This document shows, one piece after another, positions 33,858 to 45,689 of a stretch of 64,000 nucleotides of DNA. Origin of the DNA: Luteimonas sp. (GTDB lineage Bacteria; Pseudomonadota; Gammaproteobacteria; Xanthomonadales; Xanthomonadaceae); the NCBI GenBank assembly GCA_024707405.1, contig JANPZU010000008.1, positions 372,001-436,000 on the forward strand. The letters are read 5' to 3'. Every line of letters starts with the position of its first letter. The stretch's first letter is position 1. The notes under the pieces are model-generated. The model was not told the origin of the DNA, made no database searches, and was given only the letters and a program-made list of their open reading frames with translations. The translations under genes and the position numbers were made by a program.

Positions 33858-34714
33858 TCACCCGCGCACCACCAGCGTATCGGCATCGACCGTGGTCAGG
33901 ATGCGACGGGCCACGCTGCCGACGATCAGTTCGAACACCGCGCCGCGTCCATGCGTGCCCAGCACCACCAGGTCGGCGTCGTGGGTCTCGATGTATTGCT
34001 GCGCCAGTCGCGCCGGATCGCCATGCTCGACCACCAGCGCCACGTCGTCACCGCAACCTGCCTCGCGCAGGAACGCCCGGCCTTCCTGGCGCAGCTGCGC
34101 GGCGGTCTGCGCCACGGCCTGGTCTTTCGAGGTATCCATCATTCCCAGCAGCGGCACCTCGAAACCATGCAACACGGTGATCTTCGCCTCGGGGAACAGG
34201 GTTCGCGCACGCCGCAGTGCGTCCATGCACGGGTTGGAGAAATCGCTGGCGACCAGCAGGTGGCGATAGCCGCCGTGCGCGCGCCGGCGCACCGTCAGCA
34301 ACGACGTCGCCGGGCGACGCAGCAGCCGATCCACCGTCGAGCCCAGCACCGCCGGGCCGATCACGCCCTGCCGCACCGGGCCGGCGACGACCAGCGCATC
34401 GCCTTCTGCATCGAGGATCGCCGCGAGATGATCGCCGGCCTTGCCGTCGAGCACGCGCACGTCCCAGGGCACGCCTGCGGCATCGAACTCGCGGTGCAGT
34501 TCGCGTTCGGCGAGCGCATGCGGCGTCAGCTGCCGGTACCACGATGGCGTCGCATGCTTCGGCACATCCTGCGCACGGACTTCGGCCGGTTCCACCACGG
34601 TCACCGCGATGGCACGACCGCCAAAGCTTTCCGCCAGCGCGCGTGCGCGGTCGGTGGCGCGGTCGCAGCGCGGGCCGAGGTCGGTGGCCAGCAGCACGCC
34701 GGTCATTGGGTCGC

Positions 34715-34718
<4 letters not shown>
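33858..34718 (-). CDS. Universal stress protein with two UspA domains
   Basis: 286 residues, two tandem USP domains. The first is at 1-145 (VLLATDLGPRCDRATDRARAL). The second is at 150-286 (HLLVASDFSNPCMDALRRA, with the ATP-binding GTHGRGAVFELIVGSVARRIL). The first domain has GPVRQGVIGPAVLGSTVDRLL in the same place, so both may bind nucleotide. In other proteobacteria such tandem USPs are induced under oxygen limitation. The start overlaps the ATPase stop by ATGA. Confidence 0.92.
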
Positions 34719-37484
<2,766 letters not shown>

Positions 37485-37495
<11 letters not shown>

Positions 37496-37955
37496 GCGGC
37501 TTGGTTCCCTTGCCGCCGGGCGGGATGAAGGCCGACTGGAATGCCAGCCACGGCGCGAACATCGCTTGCCAGTCCGCGGTGGCCTCGGCGCCCTTGCCGG
37601 CATCGGCCAGGATCCGGGCGGTGTCCTTCTGCCAATCCTGCAGGGCTTCGATCAAACCCCTCGCGAAGGCGTTCTGCGCCGTGACCGCGATCTGCGTCAC
37701 CGCCTGGCTATCGCCCATGCGCTGTTGCGCCTGCCGCCAGAACGCATCGACCGGCAACGCCGCCAGCGACTGCCAGTCGCCGCTGCGCAGGAATCCACGC
37801 ACTTCGGCATCGCCCTCTTCGACGGTTTCGCCCACGGCGCGCGTCCCGAGTTCCATCCATTCACGGCCGCTGTCCTGGAGCAGTCGTCCGATCCGCAGTT
37901 GCAGGTCGAGGTTGGCTTTCCAGAGTTGCATTGGCAGGTCGGCGGGAGTGCCCAT
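37485..37955 (-). CDS. Phasin family protein
   Basis: 156 residues from the ATG at 37955, almost entirely helical (LQLRIGRLLQDSGREWMELG, then ALQDWQKDTARILADAGKGA). Phasins coat polyhydroxyalkanoate granules or act as stress chaperones. The C-terminal PPGGKGTKPRGG is basic. It is the first gene of a leftward operon whose other members are an ion pump, a universal stress protein, MaoC-phosphotransacetylase and acetate kinase. The frame extends upstream, but that part is Arg/Pro-rich shadow. No phaC lies in the window. Confidence 0.82.
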
Positions 37956-38331
37956 GGCGGTGCCTCTTCGGTCGGATGGCGGGGGATCAGGCTCCTTGCC
38001 GGCAGGCCGGCGGCGGGGCGGTCGTGCCGTCATGCCCTCGACGGCTGCCCCTGGTCGACGCGGGGATCGCGGCCGGGCCGGTGCCCGGGATCGACGGGTC
38101 ATCTTCGCCCAGGCCCGCCGGCGATGCATTGACCGGGATCAATCTATTCGACACGCCGGATCGGCACGGCCGGCGATCAATCTCATGGCTAGTGAGACGC
38201 CGCCGGGCGATCGATCCCCGGCCGGGCGTCGATTCGATCGTGCAGCCCGTTCAGGCACTCCGCCGGGATTCAGCCACCGTTGTCCATTCTTCGGCGTTGG
38301 CATGCCATCCCTTGGCCGCCGCCCCCACGCC
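37956..38331. promoter_or_regulatory. Divergent control region between the phasin operon and mlaF
   Basis: A 376-bp region without a credible gene. It holds the FNR/Anr-like site at 38129-38142 and a further single ATCAA half-site near 38174. Promoters for the leftward stress operon and the rightward mla operon must lie here. No clear Shine-Dalgarno sequence precedes mlaF. Confidence 0.55.
38129..38142. promoter_or_regulatory. FNR/Anr-type binding site
   Basis: TTGAC-CGGG-ATCAA matches the consensus TTGAT-N4-ATCAA at nine of ten fixed positions. It sits 174 bp upstream of the phasin start and 190 bp upstream of mlaF. The gene content of the leftward operon (USP, acetate kinase, phosphotransacetylase) fits oxygen-limitation control by an FNR/Anr regulator. 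Confidence 0.65.
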
Positions 38332-39120
38332 ATGACGACCGAAGACACCACCGCCGTCCGCCTTGCCGGCGTCCGCCTCGACCGCGGGCGGCGGACGATC
38401 CTGTCCGGGATCGACCTGGACGTGCCCCGCGGCAGCATCACCGCGGTGCTGGGCCCGTCGGGCAGCGGCAAGTCGACCCTGCTGGCCGCGCTGACCGGCG
38501 AGCTGGTGCCCACCGCCGGCGCGGTCGAGGTCTTCGGCCAGCCGGTGCCGCAGCGCCAGCGCGCGCTGCTGGAACTGCGCAAGTCCATCGGCGTGCTGCT
38601 GCAGGGCAACGGCCTGCTGACCGACCTGACCGCCGCCGAGAACGTGGCCTTGCCGTTGCGCACGCACACCAAGTTGCCGCGCCCGGTGATCGACCGGCTG
38701 GTGGACATGAAGCTGCACGCCGTGGGCCTGCGCACCGCCGCCGAGCTGTATCCGCGCGAACTGTCGGGCGGCATGGCGCGCCGCGTGGCGCTGGCCCGCG
38801 CCATCGCGCTCGATCCGCCGCTGATGGTCTACGACGAACCGCTGACCGGGCTCGACCCGATCGCCTCGGGCGTGATCATGAACCTGATCTCCGAGCTCAA
38901 CGACAACCTCGGCCTGACCAGCATCATCGTCACCCACCACGTGCACGAGACGCTGCCCATCGCCGACCGCGCCATCGTGATCGCCAACGGTCACATCGTG
39001 TTCTCCGGTACGCCCGGCGAACTGCAGGCCAGCGGGGATCCGCTGGTGGGCCAGTTCCTGCGCGGCGAACCGGACGGCCCGATCGCGTTCGACAGCGCGA
39101 CGCGCACGGAGGCCGCGTGA
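38332..39120 (+). CDS. mlaF: MlaF, ATPase of the Mla phospholipid ABC transporter
   Basis: 262 residues. Walker A is GPSGSGKST near residue 42, the Q-loop is in GVLLQGNGLLTDL, the signature is LSGGMARRVALARA near residue 143, Walker B is LMVYDEPLTGLDP, and the H-loop is VTHHVHE. It powers retrograde (or debated anterograde) phospholipid transport between the outer and inner membranes. Its stop overlaps the mlaE start (TGATG). Five co-directional genes follow. An in-frame ATG at 38302 is an alternative start; neither has a strong ribosome site. Confidence 0.94.
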   Translation: MTTEDTTAVRLAGVRLDRGRRTILSGIDLDVPRGSITAVLGPSGSGKSTLLAALTGELVPTAGAVEVFGQPVPQRQRALLELRKSIGVLLQGNGLLTDLTAAENVALPLRTHTKLPRPVIDRLVDMKLHAVGLRTAAELYPRELSGGMARRVALARAIALDPPLMVYDEPLTGLDPIASGVIMNLISELNDNLGLTSIIVTHHVHETLPIADRAIVIANGHIVFSGTPGELQASGDPLVGQFLRGEPDGPIAFDSATRTEAA

Positions 39121-39869
39121 TGGCGTTCGCCGAATCCATCCGCTCGCTGGGCCGTGCGGGGTTGTTCTCGCTGTCCGTGCTGCGCGCGTCGAAGCCGACC
39201 GCCGACTTCTTCGCCGAACTGATCCGCGAGATCTACAAGATCGGCGGTCGTTCTCTGCCGATCATCGCCGTCGGCGGCGCCTTCGTCGGACTGTCGCTGA
39301 CCTTGCTGGGCTACCGCGCGCTGGAAACCTACGGCGCATCGAACCAGGTCAGCATCCTGATCGGCCTGGGCCTGTACCGCGAACTGGCGCCGGTGCTGAC
39401 CGCGCTGCTGTTCGTGGGCCGCGCCGGCAGTTCCATCGCCGCCGAACTCGGGCTGATGCGTGCCACCGACCAGATCACCGCGCTCGGGCTGATGGCCATC
39501 GACCCGGTCGCGAAGGCCGTCGCGCCGCGCTTTTGGGCCGCGGTGCTGGTCGTGCCGTTGCTGGTGGCGTTCTTCAGCACCTTCGCCATCGCCGCGAGCT
39601 GGTTCCAGGGCGTGCAGGTGCTGGGCATCGACAACGGCATGTTCTGGCAGGCGATGCAGGACGCGGTGGATTTCCGCAGCGATTTCCTGACCGCGTTCGT
39701 CAAGGCCGCGGTGTTCGGCGGTACCGCCGCGCTGGTGGCCTCGTACGTGGGTTTCCACGCCGAGCCGACCATCGAAGGCACCTCGGTGGCGACCACGCGC
39801 GCGGTGGTCAACGCTTCGCTGCTGGTGCTGATGTTCAATTTCGTGCTGTCGGCGTTCCTGTTCCGTTGA
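39120..39869 (+). CDS. mlaE: MlaE, permease of the Mla transporter
   Basis: 249 residues, MlaE/YrbE permease family. The N-terminal amphipathic helix is followed by about five membrane segments. Family landmarks are LIREIYKIGGRSLPII, GLYRELAPVLTALLFVGRAGSSIAAELG, with the conserved Glu, and MAIDPVAKAVAPRFWA. It forms the homodimeric inner-membrane channel on which the MlaD hexamer sits. It overlaps mlaF by one base. Confidence 0.95.
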   Translation: MAFAESIRSLGRAGLFSLSVLRASKPTADFFAELIREIYKIGGRSLPIIAVGGAFVGLSLTLLGYRALETYGASNQVSILIGLGLYRELAPVLTALLFVGRAGSSIAAELGLMRATDQITALGLMAIDPVAKAVAPRFWAAVLVVPLLVAFFSTFAIAASWFQGVQVLGIDNGMFWQAMQDAVDFRSDFLTAFVKAAVFGGTAALVASYVGFHAEPTIEGTSVATTRAVVNASLLVLMFNFVLSAFLFR

Positions 39870-39932
39870 CGCCGGCCTCCGTGGGCGCCCGCGACAAAGC
39901 GCCGACACACGCTTGATAGAAAGGTGATCCAC

Positions 39933-40469
39933 ATGGCTACACGAGGTCCACGTCTCGAATTCGCGGTCGGCGCGTTCCTGCTGCTGGCACTCGGCTCGCT
40001 GCTGGTGCTGGCGATCGCCTCCACCAACGGCCGCTTCGGCGGCTTCGGCGGCGACACTTACGAGCTGGAGGCGCGCTTCACCCAGATCGGCCAGTTGCGT
40101 CCCAATGCGCCGGTGAAGATCGGTGGCGTGACCATCGGCCGGGTGTCGAAGATCGACCTTGATCCGGTGAAGTTCGACTCCATCGTCACCCTGGCGATCG
40201 ACAAGCGCTTCAACGAGCTGGACATCGACACCCGCGCCGGCATCCAGACCGCCGGCCTGCTGGGCGAAAGCTTCGTCGGCCTGCAGCCGGGCGGTAACGT
40301 CGAGATCCTGCAGCCGGGCGAGGAGATCGTCTACACCACGCCCGCCGTCGACCTGATCCAGATGGCCGGCAAGTACATGTTCAGCGGCGGTGGCGATGAT
40401 GCCACCACGCAGGACGGCCTCGAACCGCCTGCGTTCCCCGCACCGGAAGAAGAAGGACACACGCCATGA
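39933..40469 (+). CDS. mlaD: MlaD, MCE-domain substrate-binding subunit
   Basis: 178 residues. One N-terminal anchor (AVGAFLLLALGSLLVLAI) is followed by a single MCE domain (YELEARFTQIGQLRPNAPVK, then GVTIGRVSKIDLDP) with the pore-loop region GLLGESFVGLQPGG. It assembles as a hexamer in the periplasm and passes phospholipid to or from MlaC. The ATG at 39933 follows AAGGTGATC. It overlaps mlaC by ATGA. Confidence 0.94.
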   Translation: MATRGPRLEFAVGAFLLLALGSLLVLAIASTNGRFGGFGGDTYELEARFTQIGQLRPNAPVKIGGVTIGRVSKIDLDPVKFDSIVTLAIDKRFNELDIDTRAGIQTAGLLGESFVGLQPGGNVEILQPGEEIVYTTPAVDLIQMAGKYMFSGGGDDATTQDGLEPPAFPAPEEEGHTP

Positions 40470-41137
40470 CCCTCCGCAGCCTCCCCCGCAAGGCCCTCGT
40501 GCTGGCACTGTCGGCGACCCTGCTCGCCGCGGTTCCGGCGCTGTCGTTCGCGCAAGCCGCTCCGGCCGCCCCGGCCGCCGCCAACCCGGCCGGGTCGGCA
40601 AGCAAGGTGGTGCTGGACAACACCCAGCGCGTGCTGCGGACGATCGAATCGCGCCGCGCCGAGTTCACCCGCGACCGCAGCGCCCTGCGCCAGTTCATCA
40701 ACGCCGAGTTCGCGACCCTGTTCGACCGCGACTATTCCGCGCGCCAGGTACTGGGCCGACATGCCCGCGGCGCCGACGAAGCCGACATCAAGCTGTTCGG
40801 CGACGCGCTGGCCGAGAACCTTCTGCAGCAGTACGGCTCGTCGCTGCTGGCATTCAACACCCAGCTGCGCGTGCGCATCCTCTCGGAGCGCCCGTTGCCG
40901 CGCAACATCGGCGTGCGCGTGTCGAGCGAACTCGAGCGCAGCGACGGCACCAAGATCCCGGTCGACTACCTGATGCGCAATGTCGGCAACCAGTGGCGCG
41001 TGTTCGACGTGATGGTCGAGGGCGTGTCGATGGTCGCCACGTTCCAGAACCAGTTCGATGCCGAACTGCAGCGCAAGTCGATCCGCCAGGTCGCCACCGA
41101 ACTGCGCAGCGGCCGCGTACGCGCCAACGCCGAGTGA
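40466..41137 (+). CDS. mlaC: MlaC, periplasmic phospholipid-binding protein
   Basis: 223 residues with a signal peptide (ALVLALSATLLAAVPALSFA) and an Ala/Pro-rich linker. The mature Tol-Tol-Ttg2 (MlaC) fold follows: LRQFINAEFATLFDRDYSAR, then LLQQYGSSLLAF and VDYLMRNVGNQWRVFDVMVE. It shuttles phospholipid across the periplasm between MlaA and MlaD. The start overlaps mlaD (ATGA). Confidence 0.93.
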   Translation: MTLRSLPRKALVLALSATLLAAVPALSFAQAAPAAPAAANPAGSASKVVLDNTQRVLRTIESRRAEFTRDRSALRQFINAEFATLFDRDYSARQVLGRHARGADEADIKLFGDALAENLLQQYGSSLLAFNTQLRVRILSERPLPRNIGVRVSSELERSDGTKIPVDYLMRNVGNQWRVFDVMVEGVSMVATFQNQFDAELQRKSIRQVATELRSGRVRANAE

Positions 41138-41138
41138 C

Positions 41139-41423
41139 ATGACGACCGCCTCCATCCGCCGCGACGGCGATGCGCTGGTGTTCGCGGGCGCGTTGACCCG
41201 CGACGCGGTGCCGTCGCTGTGGGCGGAGGCGTCGCGCACCCCGGCCGGGGTGCGCCGTTTCGACCTGGCCGCCGTCGAATCCGTGGACAGCGCCGGACTG
41301 GCGCTGCTGGCGGAGCTGGCCGAACGCGCGGGCGGCATCGAAGTCACGGGCGATCCGCGCGGCCTGGCCGAGTTGCGCCGCGCCTACCGGCTGTCGCCTT
41401 CGCTATCCTTTGCCATGACATGA
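41139..41423 (+). CDS. mlaB: MlaB, STAS-domain protein
   Basis: 94 residues, one STAS domain: a beta strand in DALVFAGALTRDAVPSLW, then FDLAAVESVDSAGLALLAEL with the conserved DSAG motif. In the Mla system it binds MlaF and stabilises the ATPase. The ATG at 41139 is one base after the mlaC stop. Confidence 0.9.
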   Translation: MTTASIRRDGDALVFAGALTRDAVPSLWAEASRTPAGVRRFDLAAVESVDSAGLALLAELAERAGGIEVTGDPRGLAELRRAYRLSPSLSFAMT

Positions 41424-41449
41424 TGTCCCGACGTCGACGGATCGTACCG

Positions 41450-42520
41450 ATGAGCCCCCACCTCACTCGTCTCCGCCTGTTGTGCCTGCTGTTCGCCACG
41501 ACCCTGCTGGCCGCCTGTGCCGGCAACGGTGGCGTGCGCGACAACACGCAGGCACCGCCGCTCGTGGCACCGGCACCGGTTGCCATCGAACAGGAAGATC
41601 CGCAAGCCGCGACCGCGATCGGCGATGCCGTGGTGATGGCACCCGTCGCCGGATCGCAGGCCGACGCGCCGCACGGCCCACCGGCCGATGCCGACGCTGT
41701 CGTTGCCAATGGCCCGACCGAAGCGGAACTGGATTTCGCCGCCCTCTACGGCGGATCCGTCTACGACCCGGTCGCCGACGCCTCGCTGCCCTCGCCGGTG
41801 CAGATGCCGGTCAGCTACGACCCGTGGGAGAAGTGGAACCGCAAGGTGCATCGCTTCAACAACGCGGTCGACCGCACCATCGCCAAGCCGCTGGCGCAGG
41901 CTTACCAGGCGACCGTTCCCCGCCCGGTGCGGCTGGGCGTGACCAATTTCTTCAACAATCTCGGCCAGCCGCTGACTGCGCTCAATGCACTGCTGCAGGG
42001 CAAGCCCAAGTACGCGGGACAGGCGCTGGGTCGTTTCCTGCTCAATTCCACGCTCGGCATCGGCGGCATCTTCGATCCCGCCAGCGACGCCGGCATCGCG
42101 CGGCGCAGCGAGGACTTCGGCCAGACGCTCGGCGTGTGGGGCTGGAAGACCTCGCGTTACGTCGAACTGCCGCTGTTCGGCCCGCGCACGCTGCGCGACA
42201 CCTTCGGCCTGGTCGGCGACGCGCCGCTGTCGCCGATCCGCCATGTCGAGGACGATGGCGCACGCTATTTCCTGCAAGGCCTGCGCCTGGTCGACGTGCG
42301 CACGCAACTGTTCGCCGTGGATGCGATGCGCGACGGCGCGACCGACGACTACGCGCTGGTGCGCGATGCCTGGCTGCAGCGCCGCAACTACCAGATCCAC
42401 GGCGATCGCCGGCATGCCGACGACGACAGCGACCTGCCCGACTACCTGCTCCAGGACGAAGCGCATCCCACCGTGCCCGCGGACGTGATGCCGATGATCC
42501 CGCTGTCGCCGACGCCCTGA
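41450..42520 (+). CDS. mlaA: MlaA (VacJ) outer-membrane lipoprotein
   Basis: 356 residues. The lipoprotein signal ends in the lipobox LLAAC, so the mature protein starts at a lipidated Cys. About 90 residues of Ala/Pro-rich linker precede the MlaA domain: DPWEKWNRKVHRFNNAVD, then FFNNLGQPLTALNALLQGKP, then LGIGGIFDPASDAGI and LPLFGPRTLRDTFG. It forms a donut-shaped channel removing phospholipid from the outer leaflet. ATGs at 41420/41423 are alternative starts; 41450 gives the most usual signal peptide. The linker before the domain is longer than in E. coli. Confidence 0.93.
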   Translation: MSPHLTRLRLLCLLFATTLLAACAGNGGVRDNTQAPPLVAPAPVAIEQEDPQAATAIGDAVVMAPVAGSQADAPHGPPADADAVVANGPTEAELDFAALYGGSVYDPVADASLPSPVQMPVSYDPWEKWNRKVHRFNNAVDRTIAKPLAQAYQATVPRPVRLGVTNFFNNLGQPLTALNALLQGKPKYAGQALGRFLLNSTLGIGGIFDPASDAGIARRSEDFGQTLGVWGWKTSRYVELPLFGPRTLRDTFGLVGDAPLSPIRHVEDDGARYFLQGLRLVDVRTQLFAVDAMRDGATDDYALVRDAWLQRRNYQIHGDRRHADDDSDLPDYLLQDEAHPTVPADVMPMIPLSPTP

Positions 42521-42585
42521 GCACCCGGGCCGGCTGGCGGACGACGCGCATTCCTGCGCAAGCAGCCATCCCCCTTGCGCCTGCC

Positions 42586-42612
42586 CATCATTCCCGCGCA
42601 GGCGGGATGACG
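42586..42612. repeat. Palindromic repeat after mlaA
   Basis: An imperfect hairpin with CATTCCCGC / GCGGGATGACGG arms, the same family as the element between recC and recB. It lies in the 105-bp gap between the convergent mlaA and rmuC and may act as a terminator for both. Confidence 0.6.
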
Positions 42613-42625
42613 GACGACAAGGACA

Positions 42626-43972
42626 TCAATCGTCGTCGGTGGTTTCCCCGGGCAATGCCTGGGCCTCGCTACCGGGCAACGACTCGACGCCCTTGAGCTG
42701 CCGTTCGATCGCGCGGGTGCGCACGCCGGCCTGCTTGATGCTGTTCTGCACGGTGTCGAGCTGCGTGGTGGCCTTCTCCAGCACCGTCGCGAACTTGCCG
42801 AACTCGGCCTTCACCCCGCCCAGCAATTGCCAGACTTCGCTGGAACGCTTTTCGATCGCCAGCGTGCGGAAGCCCATCTGCAGGCTGTTGAGCAGGGCCA
42901 GCAACGTGGTCGGCCCGACAATCGTCACCCGGAATTCGCGCTGCAGGCCGTCGAACAGACCGGGCCGGCGCAGCACTTCCGCATAAAGCCCTTCGGTGGG
43001 CAGGAACAGCAGGGCGAAGTCGGTGGTGTGCGGTGGCGCGAGGTATTTGTCGCGGATGCGCTTGGCTTCGATGCGCACCTGCCGTTCGAGCGCAGCGGCG
43101 GACACGTTCACCGCATCGGCATCGGCGCGTTCCTGCGCATCGAGCAGGCGCTCGTAATCCTCGCGCGGGAACTTGGCGTCGATGGGGAGCAGGATCGGCA
43201 CGTCGCCGCTGCCCGGCAGGCGCACCGCGAACTCGACCCGCTCGCTGCTGCCAGGCACGGTGGCGACATTGCTGGCGTATTGCTCGATGGTCAGCACCTG
43301 CTCCAGCAGCGCGGCCAGTTGCACCTCGCCGAAGATGCCGCGGGTCTTGACGTTGGTGAGCACCCGCTTGAGGTCGCCGACGCCGGTGGCGAGCTGCTGC
43401 ATCTCGCCCAGTCCGCGCTGCACCTGCTCAAGCCGCTCGGACACCAGCTTGAACGACTGGCCCAGCCGCGTTTCCAGCGTGGTCTGCAACTTCTCGTCGA
43501 CCGTTGCACGCATCTGTTCGAGCTTCTGCGCATTGTCGGCCTGCAGCTTCTGCAATTGCTGCTCCAGCGTGGTGCGCATCTCGCCGATGCGCTGCTCGTT
43601 GCGCTGCGTGAGTTCGTTGAGGCGCTGGCCCAGCGCAGCCTCGAATCGTTGCTGCAGTTCCGCCGTTTCGACGCGGCCCTTGCGTGCGTCGTCGGTCAAC
43701 GCTTCGCGTAGCACGTCGAGGCGCTGGTCGGTGCGCGTGGACAGGTCTTCGAGCCGCCGCCCGAAGCCGTCGATACGCTGTTCCTGCGCCGACGACAGGC
43801 TGTCGAGCTGCTGGCGCAATTCGCCGCGACCGTCGCGCTGTTCATCACGCAGCGCGCGTTCCAGGCGCTCGCCCAGGCCGGTCTCGGTTTTCCGTCGCCA
43901 CAAGGCGAACAGCAGCACGACCGCCACCACGAGCAGCACGACGATCAGCCAGAGGAGGTGTGCAGTTTCCAT
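42626..43972 (-). CDS. rmuC: DNA recombination protein RmuC
   Basis: 448 residues. One N-terminal membrane anchor (LLWLIVVLLVVAVVLLFALW) is followed by about 150 residues of coiled coil rich in Gln/Arg. The RmuC domain then shows GIFGEVQLAALLEQVL, PIDAKFPREDYERLLDA, and LLFLPTEGLYAEVL. The core has a PD-(D/E)XK-like fold. RmuC limits recombination between inverted repeats. Some family members act in phage defence. It is convergent with mlaA. Confidence 0.92.
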   Translation of the reverse strand: METAHLLWLIVVLLVVAVVLLFALWRRKTETGLGERLERALRDEQRDGRGELRQQLDSLSSAQEQRIDGFGRRLEDLSTRTDQRLDVLREALTDDARKGRVETAELQQRFEAALGQRLNELTQRNEQRIGEMRTTLEQQLQKLQADNAQKLEQMRATVDEKLQTTLETRLGQSFKLVSERLEQVQRGLGEMQQLATGVGDLKRVLTNVKTRGIFGEVQLAALLEQVLTIEQYASNVATVPGSSERVEFAVRLPGSGDVPILLPIDAKFPREDYERLLDAQERADADAVNVSAAALERQVRIEAKRIRDKYLAPPHTTDFALLFLPTEGLYAEVLRRPGLFDGLQREFRVTIVGPTTLLALLNSLQMGFRTLAIEKRSSEVWQLLGGVKAEFGKFATVLEKATTQLDTVQNSIKQAGVRTRAIERQLKGVESLPGSEAQALPGETTDDD

Positions 43973-44035
43973 GGTGCACAGTGTAGCGGCGCCGGTCTCA
44001 CGCGCTGCGCCACGAGCCGCCGGTATGCTGGCGAC

Positions 44036-44425
44036 ATGACCCTGGCCCGTGCCCGCCTGCTTGTCGTGCTGATCGGCCTCGTGCTGCCCTACGCGGTGCG
44101 GCTGCCATTCGGCCTCGACTGGCTGGCGCAGTACACCCACGTCGGCTTGCCCGGCTGGCTGCTGCTGGGCGGGTGCAACGCGATTGCATGGGGCGCGATC
44201 CTGCTGGTCAGCCTTGCCTATCGCCATGCGGCATCGCTGCTGGTGCCCGCACTGTGCGGCTTCGCCTTCCTCGCCTGGGCGCATGCCGGACTGGATCTGC
44301 AGGCGGATGCGCAGTCACCGATCGCGCTGGTGTTCATCCCGATCTACGCGCTGGCACCGATCCTGCTGGGCGGGGTGGTCGGCTATGTCGTGGATCGCGT
44401 GCTGCGACAACGCCCTGGCGCATGA
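44036..44425 (+). CDS. Small multi-pass membrane protein, unknown
   Basis: 129 residues with about four hydrophobic segments (residues 6-24, 38-60, 65-85, 96-120) and a short basic tail. No signature residues are recognised. It is divergent from rmuC, with 63 bp between. Codon use is native. Function cannot be assigned. Confidence 0.7.
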   Translation: MTLARARLLVVLIGLVLPYAVRLPFGLDWLAQYTHVGLPGWLLLGGCNAIAWGAILLVSLAYRHAASLLVPALCGFAFLAWAHAGLDLQADAQSPIALVFIPIYALAPILLGGVVGYVVDRVLRQRPGA

Positions 44426-44570
44426 TCGCTCGCGGCACGCTCCTTCCACCTTCCCGCGCGTGACGACGATCGCACTCCGGCGCAGCCTGCCGGCGTCATC
44501 GACGCGACCATGCAACCGCTCGGCCACATCGCGTGTCCCCTGCATGGACACGCCATCAGGAATCAGCCGC

Positions 44571-45689
44571 ATGTCCCTTCGCAATCGCGCCTTCGCACGC
44601 CTCGTCCTCCTGCTCGGCATGGCCGGCCCGCTGCTGTCGTCGATTGCGTTGGCGCAGGACGCGCCCATCGACGACCTTGCCCGCGCGCGCGCCGTGGTCG
44701 AAGACCTGATGCGCATCCCCGGCCCCGATGGCGTGCAGGACACGTACAAGGCCCGCATCGGCGGCATCGACCAGTGGATCAGCATCCGCGGGCAGGATCA
44801 GGCGAACCCCGCGATCCTGTTCGTGCACGGCGGGCCGGCGACGCCCAACATCCCGAGCCTGTGGCAGTTCCAGCGTCCGCTGGAGGACTACTTCACGATG
44901 GTCAACTACGACCAGCGCGGCGCTGGCAAGACGTATCGCGAAGACCACTCCGACGCGGTCGGCGACACGATCCGCATCCAGACCTATGTCGACGACCTGG
45001 TCGAAATCGCCGAACACGTGCGCGCGAGGCTGGGCAAGGAGAAGGTCATCCTGATGGCGCACAGCTGGGGCACGGTGCCGGCGATGCATGCCGCGCTGGC
45101 GCGACCCGACCTGTTCCACGCCTACGTCGGCATCGGCCAGGTGATCAATGTCCACGACAACGAACGCCTGAGCATCGAATACGGGTTGCAGCAGGCGCGT
45201 CGCCACGGCAACGAAGCCGCGGTCGCCGAGATCGAATCGATCCTGCCCTATCCCGGCGATGCACCGATCACGCGCGAGCGCATCGTCGTCGCGCGCAAGT
45301 GGCCGCAGCATTACGGCGGGTTGAGCGCCTTCCGCGACGAGAAGAACGTCTACCACTTCGGCGCCGCGCGGCTGTCGCCGGACTACGGCGTCGAGGATCG
45401 CGCCGCGCTCAACCAGGGCAGCCTGTTCACGCTCGGCCGGCTGCTGGACGAATACGTCACGATCGACTTCACCCCGGTACGCACGTTCCCGATCCCGGTG
45501 GTGATGTTGATGGGCCGCCACGACTACACCACGCCATCGCAGCTCATCGCCGAATGGCTCGAACGCGTGGACGCACCCTACAAGCACGGCGTGTGGTTCG
45601 AGCGCTCGGCGCACATGGCGCCGTGGGAAGAGCCGGGCAAGACCCTCGTCAGCCTGCTCGAATTCGTGCGTCCGCTGGCCGCCGACTAA
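44571..45689 (+). CDS. Exported alpha/beta hydrolase, proline iminopeptidase-like
   Basis: 372 residues from the ATG at 44571 (AGGA upstream; ATG 44544 possible). The signal peptide ends at SSIALA. The fold shows the oxyanion segment ILFVHGGPATPN, then YDQRGAGKTYRE, the nucleophile elbow MAHSWGTVPAM (GxSxG-like with Ser), an Asp in LMGRHDYTTPS and a His in FERSAHMAPWEEP, so the triad is complete. It resembles proline iminopeptidase/lactonase-type hydrolases of the S33 group but is secreted. The substrate is unknown. It overlaps the convergent DUF6683 gene by four bases. Confidence 0.85.
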   Translation: MSLRNRAFARLVLLLGMAGPLLSSIALAQDAPIDDLARARAVVEDLMRIPGPDGVQDTYKARIGGIDQWISIRGQDQANPAILFVHGGPATPNIPSLWQFQRPLEDYFTMVNYDQRGAGKTYREDHSDAVGDTIRIQTYVDDLVEIAEHVRARLGKEKVILMAHSWGTVPAMHAALARPDLFHAYVGIGQVINVHDNERLSIEYGLQQARRHGNEAAVAEIESILPYPGDAPITRERIVVARKWPQHYGGLSAFRDEKNVYHFGAARLSPDYGVEDRAALNQGSLFTLGRLLDEYVTIDFTPVRTFPIPVVMLMGRHDYTTPSQLIAEWLERVDAPYKHGVWFERSAHMAPWEEPGKTLVSLLEFVRPLAAD

